Shown here: piece by piece, positions 33,301 to 41,694 of the stretch
Layout of the letters: every line of letters starts with the position of its first letter
Position numbering within the stretch: the stretch's first letter is position 1
From: an uncultured Clostridia bacterium
GTDB lineage: Bacteria > Bacillota > Clostridia > TANB77 > CAG-508
Assembly (NCBI GenBank): GCA_944386195.1
Contig: CALXAD010000010.1
Location: forward strand, 1-55,095
DNA length: 55,095 nt
Reading direction: 5' to 3'
Program-made: the position numbers and the translations under genes
The notes under the pieces: model-generated
Database searches by the model: none
What the model was told of the DNA's origin: nothing
The model's input: the letters and a program-made list of their open reading frames with translations, nothing else

Positions 33301-35023
33301 TATCTGTACTATTTACATTTGTTATATTTACTGTTCCTAAATCTACTAATCCATTTTTTCCTGTTGTTTTATTTGTTGCATTTTGTTCAGGTAATGTTAC
33401 ACTAAATACTGCTCCTTGAAGTTTTGTTTCTGGATTATTTTTATCTACTTTTTCTAGTTGTAAATTATAACTTCCTGTTAACTGTTTTGTTATTAATTTT
33501 TCAAAGTCATCATCATCTTGCTCACCTTTATAATAATAGTCTTTATCAGTTAAATCATCTTTATTTGATGAATTTCCTTTATAGTTTTCCATATTATCTT
33601 TATTTACATCTGGTGCATTAGTTGGTTCTGAATCTCTATCATCGCCAACTTCATTTGTTATTACCTTTCCATCTATTGTTTCTTCTTCTGATATCCATGC
33701 TACATTTGTTAATATTTTATTACTTTCTGTTGATGTCACTATGCATTCAAGTTCTAATGTTGTAGAATCTAAACTACTTCCATTAAAAGCTGTTAATCTA
33801 TCATTATTATTTTCATCTCTTGTTATTGTTACTTTATTACTTGTACTATCATAACTTGCTGTATATCCACTTGTTAGTAGTTTTGAAAATTGTAATCCTG
33901 TTGGTAATTGGTCTACTATTTTATTTACATATCCATCTATGTCACCTTCATTATAGACTTGTATTCTATATGTTACTGTATCTCCTATTCCTACTAACAC
34001 TGGGTCTTTTTTATGTTTATATGTAGCTGTTGTATCTGTTAAATTGTTTAATCCTGTTACATCTATTTGTGGTACTCTTGAATTTTCTTCTGTTAATTCT
34101 TCTTCATTTACTTTTGTTATATATTTTCTTAATGATAAATCAAATTCTTTTTCTCTTTCTATTTCCATTAATGGTTGTTCAATAGTACTACTTGTTGATG
34201 TATATAATGTTAATTTTGTTTTATAATCTTTATTTTCATCTGCATAAATTGAACCATTTGCTTTTGCTGTATTTATTAAGTAATTATATAATCTTTCTGC
34301 TTGTTCTTGTCTTTGTAATCCTTCATCTGTATCATGTCTTTTATAATCTGATAAGCTTTTATAAGTTGTTTCATCTTTTAATATATAATTTAACCAATCT
34401 GTAGCAGGATATGTTTTATCATATTTTCCATCTTCTTCTCCATAATTTGTAAAATACCAAATTGCTGCTTGTTGTACTGCTTTAACATCATCTACCGTTA
34501 ATAAATAATTATAAGGTTCGTTATATACTATTCCTGCTCTTTTTAAATAAGCTGTAAGTTCATTTTCACCTTCTGTTTCTGGTAAATATAATAAATTTGC
34601 TAATGCTAATAAATTATTATATTGTCCATTTTCTACAATAGTACTTAATTTATCATTTTTCTTTGCAATTTCATCTCTTTCTTTATACATATCAAAAGCA
34701 ACATTATATTCTGCACGTTTATGTGTATCAGTAAATCCAACTCCAGCTTTTACACAATAGACATCTACATCTTTTGGGTCATTTGAGTCCTTACTACTAT
34801 ATTCTACTATATTCCATATTTTTGCTGCTCTTCCTTTTTCATTATTATCATTAGGGTTTCCTATTGCATAACCCATATTGGGTTCAGACAATGTCCTTAT
34901 TTCAGTAATTCCAAAAAATTTTGATGGTACCAATGGAGCTGCTTCTACTGGTTTTGCTCCAACACTTAAATATATTATTCCTATTAAAATTAAAAACAAA
35001 ACTTTCTTACACGTAGTTCTCAT
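29027..35023 (-). CDS. Giant thioester-domain adhesin with five SpaA/CnaB repeats and five DUF11-like domains
   Basis: 1998 residues. A signal peptide (to about 28, VEA-A) is followed by a thioester domain (about 35-260) with Cys90 in VYCVKAGVGF and Gln184/Gln185 in VQQAAIWYFTN, the pair known to form the covalent Cys-Gln bond in Gram-positive adhesins. Next come one FDLSLRK-type DUF11-like domain, five SpaA/CnaB-type repeats of about 124 residues (each starting NLQLEKVD-like and containing GAEFSVTLPG, GLIDLGTV, IEETKAP.GYNKI) and four more FDL[AS]LRK domains joined by DDDDFEK linkers. The end is SVGTGRAKVYFTLGFVILVTMAGGVFLIKKYVL-like: a transmembrane helix with a basic tail but no LPxTG. The start 35023 is chosen because GGGGGAT lies 8 bases upstream; an ATG at 35044 has none. 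It probably binds host or neighbour surfaces covalently. Confidence 0.88.
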   Translation of the reverse strand: MRTTCKKVLFLILIGIIYLSVGAKPVEAAPLVPSKFFGITEIRTLSEPNMGYAIGNPNDNNEKGRAAKIWNIVEYSSKDSNDPKDVDVYCVKAGVGFTDTHKRAEYNVAFDMYKERDEIAKKNDKLSTIVENGQYNNLLALANLLYLPETEGENELTAYLKRAGIVYNEPYNYLLTVDDVKAVQQAAIWYFTNYGEEDGKYDKTYPATDWLNYILKDETTYKSLSDYKRHDTDEGLQRQEQAERLYNYLINTAKANGSIYADENKDYKTKLTLYTSTSSTIEQPLMEIEREKEFDLSLRKYITKVNEEELTEENSRVPQIDVTGLNNLTDTTATYKHKKDPVLVGIGDTVTYRIQVYNEGDIDGYVNKIVDQLPTGLQFSKLLTSGYTASYDSTSNKVTITRDENNNDRLTAFNGSSLDSTTLELECIVTSTESNKILTNVAWISEEETIDGKVITNEVGDDRDSEPTNAPDVNKDNMENYKGNSSNKDDLTDKDYYYKGEQDDDDFEKLITKQLTGSYNLQLEKVDKNNPETKLQGAVFSVTLPEQNATNKTTGKNGLVDLGTVNITNVNSTDTITIKEITPPTGYNKLIDTMTLNVTKKIENGSYVADKVTIAPEGVEGTSATIDGNTIKIVVPNEKIEGNYKVQLEKVDKDDNTIKLPGAEFNITLPGASSVTSTTDENGLIDLGNVKITDVSTTDTITIEETKAPDGYNKILGTMQLSVTKKIENGSYVADNVTITSEQVEGTTATLDGNVIKIVVENEKKEGNYKLQLEKVDSKDSSKKLEGAEFSVTLPGKAAQTMTTNPSGLIDLGTVKITDVNTTDTITIEETKAPEGYNKILGTMTIEVEKQDKDGVYSLKNATITSGQVNGTNLIIDGNTIKITVADELITGNYGLQLEKVDSKDNTEKLSGAEFSVTLPGKEAETKTTDENGLIDLGTVEITNIGTKDTITIEETKAPNGYNKILDIMTIEVEKQLVNGEYKPKSATIISGEVAGTSVTLDGDIVKIVVADDKITGNYNLQLEKVDIEDNTIKLPGAEFSVTFPGENAKTVITEANGIADLGTVEITGINENDIITIEETKAPENYDPILGKMTLEVSKIVEDGKYIAESVNITSGGVEGTTATLEGNTIKIVVSNRKIKQFDLALRKYISKVNDKEYDRAPQVDITNLANGTSTTAIYNHPKTAVSVKPTDIVTYTIRVYNEGEADGYANEVTDFLPPELEFLPDNEVNQKYEWQLGEDGRTVTTDYLSKAKETEDRQNLIKAFDGQNLDYKEVQIVCKIKDGAEKNKKLTNLAEITEDLNNDHKDVPDRDSTPDNIELPSDEDLPEYKEDEIDKDYVPGQEDDDDFEKIIIQEFDLSLRKFIVAVSNDENIEENELLKNEDGTYSREPVVDTSLLNTTDENGNKITTAIYNHTKEPVEVRPSDYVVYMLRVYNEGEVDGYAAEIKDHLPPYLEFVDNEFNKEYGWSVSEDGRTVTTNYLGSDNEDNLIKGVTQNEDGSYELSYKEVPIMCKVNDKVPTHENITNIADITEYQDEDKNPTEDRDSEEDNVELPSDEELPNYKDEETGEYVPGQEDDDDFEKVVIKEFDLALRKFITKVENQDITNRIPEVSYDAENDKITYNHTKDPVQLVSGNVVIYTIRVYNEGEINGYAKEITDDIPEGLEFIPDNETNINYRWVMYDEAGNETDDVSQAVTIKTDYLSKEQEENPGDNLLHAFNPNEPISETNPEYKDVQVAFRVTEPNSSDRIVVNSAQISEDSDEDGDEVEDKDSVPGEWNDGEDDQDKEYVKLLEFDLSLRKWVTQAIVIDKDGEHVTETGHQPYDDPEQIVKVDLYRKSINDVTVKFRYSIRVTNEGEIAGYAKEITDYVPEGLKFVAEDNPGWTDEGNNVISTRLLENTLLQPGEYADVEVVLTWINDENNMGLKENTAEISEDYNDYGVPDKDSTPDNKKEGEDDIDDAPVMLSVGTGRAKVYFTLGFVILVTMAGGVFLIKKYVL
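31600..33480 (-). repeat. Five tandem repeats encoding SpaA/CnaB-like domains
   Basis: Units of about 372-375 bases. The plus-strand landmark is TTTTCTAGTTGTAA or TTTTCTAATTGTAA-type text (complement of the LQLEKVD codons) recurring near 31950, 32330, 32700, 33080 and 33450. Each unit encodes an A strand with Lys in EKVD, a GLxDLGTV turn and an ETKAP-like E-box, the pattern of isopeptide-bonded CnaB domains; the first unit has EITPPTGY instead. The units are diverged in sequence, unlike the near-identical gene ends. Confidence 0.8.
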
Positions 35024-35178
35024 AAAATCTATCCCCCATGCCATATTTATATAAATATATTATAACATATATATTTAGAATTTTTTATTAATAAATTATA
35101 TATTTATTAAATTCACTTACGGATATTCACTCAAACTGTTTTATTACATTTTCATTACATTTTTATGACCTCAAAAAA

Positions 35179-35204
35179 ATTACAGGAAAAATTATTCCTG
35201 TAAT
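35179..35204 (-). terminator. Terminator of the second giant adhesin gene
   Basis: Perfect 10-bp stem (35179-35188 with 35195-35204), 6-nt loop, followed on the minus strand by six T. It lies directly after the stop of the 1511-residue protein and upstream of the first adhesin gene, so the two adhesins are separate units. Confidence 0.85.
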
Positions 35205-35208
35205 CATT

Positions 35209-36577
35209 TTATAATACATATTTCTTAATTAAGAATACTCCTCCTGCCATTGTAACTAATATTACAAATCCTAATGTAAAGTATACTTTTGCTCTACCTG
35301 TTCCTACTGATAACATTACTGGTGCATCATCTATATCGTCTTCTCCTTCTTTCTTGTTATCTGGTGTTGAGTCTTTATCTGGTACTCCATAATCATTGTA
35401 GTCTTCTGATATCTCTGCTGTATTTTCTTTTAATCCCATGTTGTTTTCATCATTTATCCATGTTAACACTACTTCTACATCTGCATATTCTCCTGGTTGT
35501 AATAATGTGTTTTCTAATAATCTTGTTGAAATTACATTATTTCCTTCATCTGTCCATCCTGGATTATCTTCTGCTACAAATTTTAATCCTTCTGGTACAT
35601 AATCTGTTATCTCTTTTGCATATCCTGCTATTTCTCCCTCATTTGTTACTCTTATAGAGTATCTGAATTTTACTGTTACATCATTTATGCTCTTTCTATA
35701 TAAATCTACTTTTACTATTTGTTCTGGGTCATCATATGGCTGATGTCCTGTTTCTGTTACATGCTCTCCATCTTTATCTATTACTATTGCTTGTGTTACC
35801 CATTTTCTTAAAGATAAATCAAATTCTAATAGTTTTACATATTCTTTGTCTTGGTCATCTTCTCCATCATTCCATTCTCCTGGTACTGAATCTTTATCTT
35901 CTACTTCATCTCCATCCTCATCACTATCTTCTGATATTTGTGCTGAGTTTACTACTATTCTATCTGAACTATTTGGCTCTGTTACTCTAAATGCTACTTG
36001 TACATCTTTATATTCTGGGTTTGTTTCACTTATTGGCTCATTTGGGTTAAATGCATGTAATAAATTGTCTCCTGGGTTTTCTTCTTGTTCTTTTGATAAG
36101 TAATCTGTTTTTATTGTTACTGCTTGACTTACATCATCTGTTTCGTTTCCTGCTTCATCATACATTACCCATCTATAATTTATATTTGTTTCATTATCTG
36201 GTATGAATTCTAGTCCTTCTGGTATATCATCTGTTATTTCTTTTGCATACCCATTTATTTCTCCTTCATTATATACTCTTATTGTATATATTACTACATT
36301 TCCTGATACCAATTGTACTGGGTCCTTTGTATGATTATATGTTATTTTATCATTTTCTGCATCATAACTAACTTCTGGTATTCTATTTGTTATATCTTGG
36401 TTTTCTACTTTTGTTATGAATTTTCTTAATGCTAAGTCAAACTCTTTTATTACTACTTTCTCAAAGTCGTCATCATCTTCTTGGCCTGGTACATATTCTC
36501 CTGTTTCGTCATCTTTATAATTTGGTAATTCTTCATCACTTGGTAATTCTACATTATCCTCTTCAGAATCTCTATCT
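35209..36577. repeat. 1.37-kb direct repeat, copy B (3' end of adhesin 2)
   Basis: Near-identical to 29027-30395 (see there). Same orientation, so recombination between the copies would delete about 6.2 kb and fuse the two adhesin genes. Confidence 0.9.
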
Positions 36578-39500
36578 ATAACTGGCTCTTTATCTTCATC
36601 TTGATATTCTGCTATATCTGCTATATTTGTTATATTTTCTCCTGTTTTTGCATCTTCTTTTACTTTACACATTATTGGCACTTCTTCATATGATAATACA
36701 TATTGTCCATTTTCATCTTTTTCAGCAGCATCTATTATACTATTTTCCAAATATCTTGTTGTCACTGTTCTTCCATCTTCTGATACAGACCAGCCATATT
36801 CTTGGTTAAATTCATTATCTACATATTCTAAATATGGTGGTAAATGGTCTTTTATTTCTGCTGCATATCCTGATATTTCGCCTTCATTATATACTCTTAA
36901 CATATATACTACCATATCATTTGGTTTCACCATTACTGGTTCTTTTGTATGATTATAAATTGCTGTTGTTATAAGATTTCCATTTTCATCTGTTGTATTT
37001 AATGATGATGTATCTACCACCGGTGCTCTTGTATATGTACCGTCTTCATTTGTTAAATATTCATTTTCGTCTATTTCTTCATCTTCACTTACTGCTACTA
37101 TGAATTTTCTTAAAGCTAAGTCAAATGATTGTAAAATTACATTATCATAATCTTCATCATCTTCATATTTAACCCATTCTTCAGTATCAGAATCTCTATC
37201 ATCTACTGGTTCTCCATTTTCATCAGTATCTTCTGAAATGCAAGCTTCATTTCTAATTGTAACTCCTGATACATTATTTGAAATAACTTTCAATTTTACA
37301 GATACTTCTTTATATGAAATATCATCTTCTGTTTTTGTTCCATCATTACTTCCAAATGCAGGAATTAAATTTCCATTAGGTTCTGTTTCATTTTCTTTTG
37401 ATAAGTAATCTGTTGAAATTTGTATAATTCTTTCTCCACTTTCATCATATTGGAAATTTCCCCACAAATAATTTTGGTTAAATTCTATTGCTTCTTTTTC
37501 TGCTTCTGTTAATGTTGTATCATTTTCTAAGTCTTCTCCTTCTTTTTCAGACCATAAGAACTCTAATCCATCTGGTATATCTTCAGTTATTTCTGAAGCA
37601 TATCCATCTATTGTTCCTTCATTATATATTCTAAATGTATATGTTACTATATCACCTTGTTTAACTTCAACTGGTTCTTTACTTAATGTATAATTTCCTG
37701 TTGTTATAAGATTTCCATCTTCACCAATTGTATTTAAATCACTTACATCTACACTTTCAATTCTCTCTGGTACATTTTGATTATTTACTTGTGTAATTCT
37801 TTTTATTAATTTTAAGTCAAATGATTCTGGCATTAAAACTAATTTTTCAAAGTCATCATCATCTTGTTGTCCTTTATAATAATAATCTGAATCTGTCAAA
37901 TCTTCTTTATTACCATTTCCTGTATAGTCTTCCATATTGTCCTTATTTACATCTGGTTTTGTACTTGGTTCTGAATCTCTATCTGCTCCTGTTTGATTTG
38001 TTATTGTAACACCTGTTTCTCCATCTACTTCTTCTGAAATCCACGCTACATTAGTTAATACTTTACTATCAGTTGCATCTGGCTCAGCTGTTACTTCACA
38101 TTCAATTTCAATTGTTTCAGAACTTAAATTTCCTTCTGTATATGCTGGCAAATTCTCTTCATTTCCTGATTTTCTTATTAAATTTAATGTATTTGTATCT
38201 TCATCATATGAATCTACATCAAAATTACCACTTACAACTCTACTAAATCTTAAACCTGTTGGTAATTGGTCAACTACTTTTGTTGCTCTTCCTGCTTTCT
38301 CACCTTCATTATATATTGTAATTTTATATGTTACTATATCTCCTGTTGATATAACAACTGGGTCTTTTTTATGATTATATGTAGCTGTTGTACCTGATTC
38401 TAATGTACTTTCATCTATATTAGGTACTCTTGAACTTGTTCCTGTTAATTCTGTTCCATTTACTTTTGTTATATATTTTCTTAAAGCTAAATCAAATGGT
38501 TTTTCATTAGGTGTTACTTCTAATTCAACATCTTCTGATTCTTCTACTTTTTCAGGTATCATAACTGGTTGTGTTTGATTATCTGTAGTTGATGCCCATA
38601 AAGTAAGTTTATTTGTACTATATTTAATAGATATTGATATAGAAATATCTGTTACTGAATCTTTAGGTAATGAAATATAAAAATCTTGTCCTACTAAATC
38701 TTTTACAGTTGTTCCTTCTTCTACCTCTTCTTTATTACTATTTAATAACTTATAATCTGAAGTTTCTGTTCCAGCATTTTTTACTATAAATTCTATTGTA
38801 TATGGTAAATCATTTTGCTCTGTTATATTAATTGGTCCTACTATATAATCTGAACCTGATTCTTCATAATTTAAAGATGTTGTATTTACTTTAGCTGGTG
38901 CACCTGTAGTTGTAGAAGTATTTGAATAATTATTAGCATTATCTTTTGCTGTTTTTATTAAATAATTATATAGTTGCTCTGCTTGTGTTTGTCTTTGTAT
39001 TCCTTCATCTGTATCATGCCTTTTATAATCTGCTAAACTTTCATAAGTAGTTCCATCTAATGTGTAATTTAACCAATCTGTTTTAGGTGCCGTTTTATCG
39101 TATTTTCCATTTTCTTCTCCATAGTTTGTAAAATACCATATAGCTGCTTGTTGTACTGCTGCAATATCATCATTTGTTAAAGGCATATCCCATGCAGTTT
39201 TATCAATTCCGGCTGCATCTAAATATGCTTGTTTTGCCTCTTCATCAATTGGATCTTCAATTAAATAAAGTATATCTGATAATGCAAGTAAAGCATCATA
39301 TTTACTAACAGTTCCTCCATTATTATCTGGAACTGTTCCTTCTACTATACTTCTTAATACATCATTTTGTGCTGCAATTTGGTCTCTTTCAGTTTTCATA
39401 TCATAGAAAACATTATAAGTAGCACGGTCTTTTGTATTAGAGAAGCCTACTCCTGCTTTTACACAATATATGTTTTTATTTCCATTTGCTTTTTCTTGTG

Positions 39501-39744
39501 CATTTTCATCTGCACTTGTATATTCTATAATGTTCCAAATTTTTGCTGCATTTCCACTTGTTCCATTATCATCTGGGTCTCCTATGGCATATCCCATGTT
39601 AGGGACATCATTTTTCCTTAATTCAGTTATTCCTAAATATAATGGTGTAGTAGCTTGTGTTGCATTTACTGTATTTGGAATTATACTAACTAAAGTTAGC
39701 ACCATTAAGACAATACCACTTAATAAAAGATTTTTTCGGTTCAT
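35209..39744 (-). CDS. Second giant thioester-domain adhesin, paralogue without SpaA repeats
   Basis: 1511 residues. A signal peptide (about 1-28, TVNA) is followed by a thioester domain with Cys94 (IYCVKAGVGFSNT) and Gln198/Gln199 (VQQAAIWYFTNYGE), an extra beta region (about 285-420), then five DUF11-like domains beginning FDLALRKYITKV, FDLKLIKRITQV, FDLALRKFIVAV, FDLALRKFITKV and FDLSLRKWVTQA, and the same C-terminal transmembrane anchor as its neighbour. The N-terminal halves of the two adhesins are only moderately similar, whereas the final 450 or so residues are nearly identical at DNA level. No sortase motif or sortase gene is seen. Membrane tethering by the C-terminal helix is therefore likely. 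ATG 39744 follows AAGGAGAG. Confidence 0.88.
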   Translation of the reverse strand: MNRKNLLLSGIVLMVLTLVSIIPNTVNATQATTPLYLGITELRKNDVPNMGYAIGDPDDNGTSGNAAKIWNIIEYTSADENAQEKANGNKNIYCVKAGVGFSNTKDRATYNVFYDMKTERDQIAAQNDVLRSIVEGTVPDNNGGTVSKYDALLALSDILYLIEDPIDEEAKQAYLDAAGIDKTAWDMPLTNDDIAAVQQAAIWYFTNYGEENGKYDKTAPKTDWLNYTLDGTTYESLADYKRHDTDEGIQRQTQAEQLYNYLIKTAKDNANNYSNTSTTTGAPAKVNTTSLNYEESGSDYIVGPINITEQNDLPYTIEFIVKNAGTETSDYKLLNSNKEEVEEGTTVKDLVGQDFYISLPKDSVTDISISISIKYSTNKLTLWASTTDNQTQPVMIPEKVEESEDVELEVTPNEKPFDLALRKYITKVNGTELTGTSSRVPNIDESTLESGTTATYNHKKDPVVISTGDIVTYKITIYNEGEKAGRATKVVDQLPTGLRFSRVVSGNFDVDSYDEDTNTLNLIRKSGNEENLPAYTEGNLSSETIEIECEVTAEPDATDSKVLTNVAWISEEVDGETGVTITNQTGADRDSEPSTKPDVNKDNMEDYTGNGNKEDLTDSDYYYKGQQDDDDFEKLVLMPESFDLKLIKRITQVNNQNVPERIESVDVSDLNTIGEDGNLITTGNYTLSKEPVEVKQGDIVTYTFRIYNEGTIDGYASEITEDIPDGLEFLWSEKEGEDLENDTTLTEAEKEAIEFNQNYLWGNFQYDESGERIIQISTDYLSKENETEPNGNLIPAFGSNDGTKTEDDISYKEVSVKLKVISNNVSGVTIRNEACISEDTDENGEPVDDRDSDTEEWVKYEDDEDYDNVILQSFDLALRKFIVAVSEDEEIDENEYLTNEDGTYTRAPVVDTSSLNTTDENGNLITTAIYNHTKEPVMVKPNDMVVYMLRVYNEGEISGYAAEIKDHLPPYLEYVDNEFNQEYGWSVSEDGRTVTTRYLENSIIDAAEKDENGQYVLSYEEVPIMCKVKEDAKTGENITNIADIAEYQDEDKEPVIDRDSEEDNVELPSDEELPNYKDDETGEYVPGQEDDDDFEKVVIKEFDLALRKFITKVENQDITNRIPEVSYDAENDKITYNHTKDPVQLVSGNVVIYTIRVYNEGEINGYAKEITDDIPEGLEFIPDNETNINYRWVMYDEAGNETDDVSQAVTIKTDYLSKEQEENPGDNLLHAFNPNEPISETNPEYKDVQVAFRVTEPNSSDRIVVNSAQISEDSDEDGDEVEDKDSVPGEWNDGEDDQDKEYVKLLEFDLSLRKWVTQAIVIDKDGEHVTETGHQPYDDPEQIVKVDLYRKSINDVTVKFRYSIRVTNEGEIAGYAKEITDYVPEGLKFVAEDNPGWTDEGNNVISTRLLENTLLQPGEYADVEVVLTWINDENNMGLKENTAEISEDYNDYGVPDKDSTPDNKKEGEDDIDDAPVMLSVGTGRAKVYFTLGFVILVTMAGGVFLIKKYVL

Positions 39745-40067
39745 ATTTAATCTCTCCTTTTTCTACTTATATATGTCCTACTGTATATTATTTTACTAGC
39801 TTTTTTTTATTAGTCAATAGGGTAATTTTTGTTATTTTTTTGTATATTTACTATTTATCTATAAAACCTTACGGAAATAGCTTTTTCATCTATTTAATAA
39901 ATAACAACCCCTACATTACAATTATATTACATTTTTGTTATAAAATCAATGTTTTATGTGAATTTAGATAAAAACTTTGTCTTCCCTAATGGTTATTTTA
40001 AATTTTATTTATTTTTTCTATTTTCATATTTATAAACTTTTTTTCATATAATTTAAATGGTGATAAT
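39745..40067. other. Divergent intergenic region of 323 bases
   Basis: It must hold the promoter of the second adhesin gene (minus strand, left part) and a likely promoter of the DD-carboxypeptidase gene (39916-39944). A minus-strand open frame at 39998-40384 runs across this region into the carboxypeptidase gene but has no coding character. Nothing else is visible. Confidence 0.5.
39916..39944 (+). promoter_or_regulatory. Likely promoter of the DD-carboxypeptidase gene
   Basis: TTACAA (39916-39921), 17-nt spacer, TATAAA (39939-39944). It would give a leader of about 115 bases before the ATG at 40068. Confidence 0.4.
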
Positions 40068-41267
40068 ATGCATCTATTAAAGAATTTATTGCTTTGTTTT
40101 TTTATTATAATATTTCTTTTTAGTTTTAATATTAATCTTGCAAGTGAAGAAAAGGAGCTTAATTTAAATGCTCGTTCTTGTGTTGTTTTAGATAGAAATA
40201 GTAAAAAAATTATATTTGGAAAAAATGAATATAATAAAGTCAAAATGGCTTCTACTACGAAAATTATGACCGCAACAATTATTATAGAAAATTGTGATTT
40301 AAATAAAACTATTACTATTTCAAAAAAAGCTGCTAGTACAGGTGGTTCAAGAGTAGGTTTAAAATCTGGAGATAAAATTACCATTAGAGATTTGCTTTAT
40401 GGATTACTTCTTTGTTCTGGAAATGATGCTGCTATAGCACTTGCAGAAACAGCTGCTGGAAATGTCCAAGAATTTAGTAATATGATGAATAATAAAGCAA
40501 AAGAACTTGGTTTAAATAATTCTCACTTTGAATCTCCTCATGGTCTAGATTCTGATAATCATTATACTACTGCTTATGAATTAGCTCTTCTTGCTGATTA
40601 TGCACTTCAAAATTCTACTTTTAGAAATATTGTAGGAACCAAAAATTATACAATAACAATTAATGGCTATCCCAAAAATATTACTAATACAAATGAACTA
40701 TTGGGAATTTTGAATGGTGTTTACGGCGTTAAAACAGGTTTTACTAATGGTGCTAATCGCTGTTTAGTAACTGCTTGTAAAAGAAATAATATGGATATTA
40801 TTTGTGTTGTTCTTGGTTGTGATACTAAAAATTTTAGAACTCAAGATAGTATAAAATTAATTGATTATACATTTGATAATTTTGAATATTTTGATATAGA
40901 AAATTTTATTAATACTCAATTTGATAATTATAAGAAGAATAATATAAATTCATTTGAAATTAATAAAGGCATTAGCAATAATTTAGAAATTATATGTTCT
41001 ATAGATGATTCTTCTTTTATACCTATTAGAAAAGATGAAAAAAATTCCTTAAAAGTTGATTTTTGGATTGAAAAAAATTTAGTAGCTCCAGTTAATATAA
41101 ATTCTAAAGTTGGTGCTTTTAAAGTTTATTCTGATAATAGAACAATTTTGGAAGGTGATATCTTAACAACTAATTCTATTAATAAACAAACTCCTTCATA
41201 TTATTTTATTTCTCTTTTTAAAAATTTTTCTTCTATATTAAATAATAGTTTTTCATACATATTATAA
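40068..41267 (+). CDS. D-alanyl-D-alanine carboxypeptidase (PBP5/DacF-type)
   Basis: A 399-residue low-molecular-weight penicillin-binding protein of the S11 family. Signal peptide (about 1-26); active-site Ser62-x-x-Lys65 (ASTTKIMTA); SGN triad 117-119 (CSGNDAAIALAE); KTG 222-224 (GVKTGFTNGANRC). A C-terminal beta domain and a weakly amphipathic last helix (FKNFSSILNNSFSYIL) follow, as in PBP5-like proteins that lie on the membrane. It removes the terminal D-Ala of wall stem peptides. DacF, DacB and DacA cannot be told apart from sequence alone; DacF is the sporulation form. It is a single plus-strand unit ended by a hairpin shared with acpP. Confidence 0.93.
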   Translation: MHLLKNLLLCFFIIIFLFSFNINLASEEKELNLNARSCVVLDRNSKKIIFGKNEYNKVKMASTTKIMTATIIIENCDLNKTITISKKAASTGGSRVGLKSGDKITIRDLLYGLLLCSGNDAAIALAETAAGNVQEFSNMMNNKAKELGLNNSHFESPHGLDSDNHYTTAYELALLADYALQNSTFRNIVGTKNYTITINGYPKNITNTNELLGILNGVYGVKTGFTNGANRCLVTACKRNNMDIICVVLGCDTKNFRTQDSIKLIDYTFDNFEYFDIENFINTQFDNYKKNNINSFEINKGISNNLEIICSIDDSSFIPIRKDEKNSLKVDFWIEKNLVAPVNINSKVGAFKVYSDNRTILEGDILTTNSINKQTPSYYFISLFKNFSSILNNSFSYIL

Positions 41268-41277
41268 AAAGAAAATG

Positions 41278-41297
41278 CCTATGAGATATCTCATAGG
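41278..41297. terminator. Palindromic terminator between dacF-like gene and acpP
   Basis: CCTATGAGA (41278-41286) and TCTCATAGG (41289-41297) form a perfect stem with T-rich sequence after it on the plus strand (TTTGTTTTATTTT) and A-rich sequence before it giving T residues on the minus strand. Confidence 0.75.
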
Positions 41298-41303
41298 TTT
41301 GTT

Positions 41304-41546
41304 TTATTTTACATTTTCTTTTATATAGTCTACTACATCTCCAACTGTTACAACTTTTTCTGCATCAGCATCTGGAATTTCAATATCAAATTCTTCTTCT
41401 AAAGCCATTACTAATTCAACTATATCTAATGAATCTGCTCCTAAATCATCAATAAAAGATGCTTCCATTGTAACTGCGTTTTCAGCAACTCCTAATTGTT
41501 CAACAATTATTCCTTTTACTTTTTCTAGTATTTCTTCTGAACTCAT
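41304..41546 (-). CDS. acpP: Acyl carrier protein (AcpP)
   Basis: 80 residues, acidic, with the phosphopantetheine attachment Ser39 in [24 protein letters not shown]. It carries growing acyl chains in fatty-acid synthesis and donates them to PlsX. plsX lies 148 bases upstream on the same strand, the standard plsX-acpP neighbourhood; fabD/fabG normally between or nearby are missing. Strong AGGAGG before ATG 41546. Confidence 0.96.
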   Translation of the reverse strand: MSSEEILEKVKGIIVEQLGVAENAVTMEASFIDDLGADSLDIVELVMALEEEFDIEIPDADAEKVVTVGDVVDYIKENVK

Positions 41547-41694
41547 AACTTAGAGTTCACCTCCTCTCAAGTTTGCAAATGATATATTCATTTGATATTT
41601 ATTTGCGATAATTCATTTATATTATATGTTTTACTATTTGTCAAGTAAAATTAAGCTTTTTTTAGAAATTTATACTACTAAGTCAGAAAATCCA

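Noticed and set aside
31600..33480. CRISPR-like array from the regularly spaced repeats
   Set aside because: Units are about 372 bases, in frame, and encode SpaA/CnaB-like domains.
39998..40384. 128-codon minus-strand frame over the DD-carboxypeptidase start
   Set aside because: No ribosome-binding site, and it lies opposite the signal peptide and active-site coding region of a well-supported gene.
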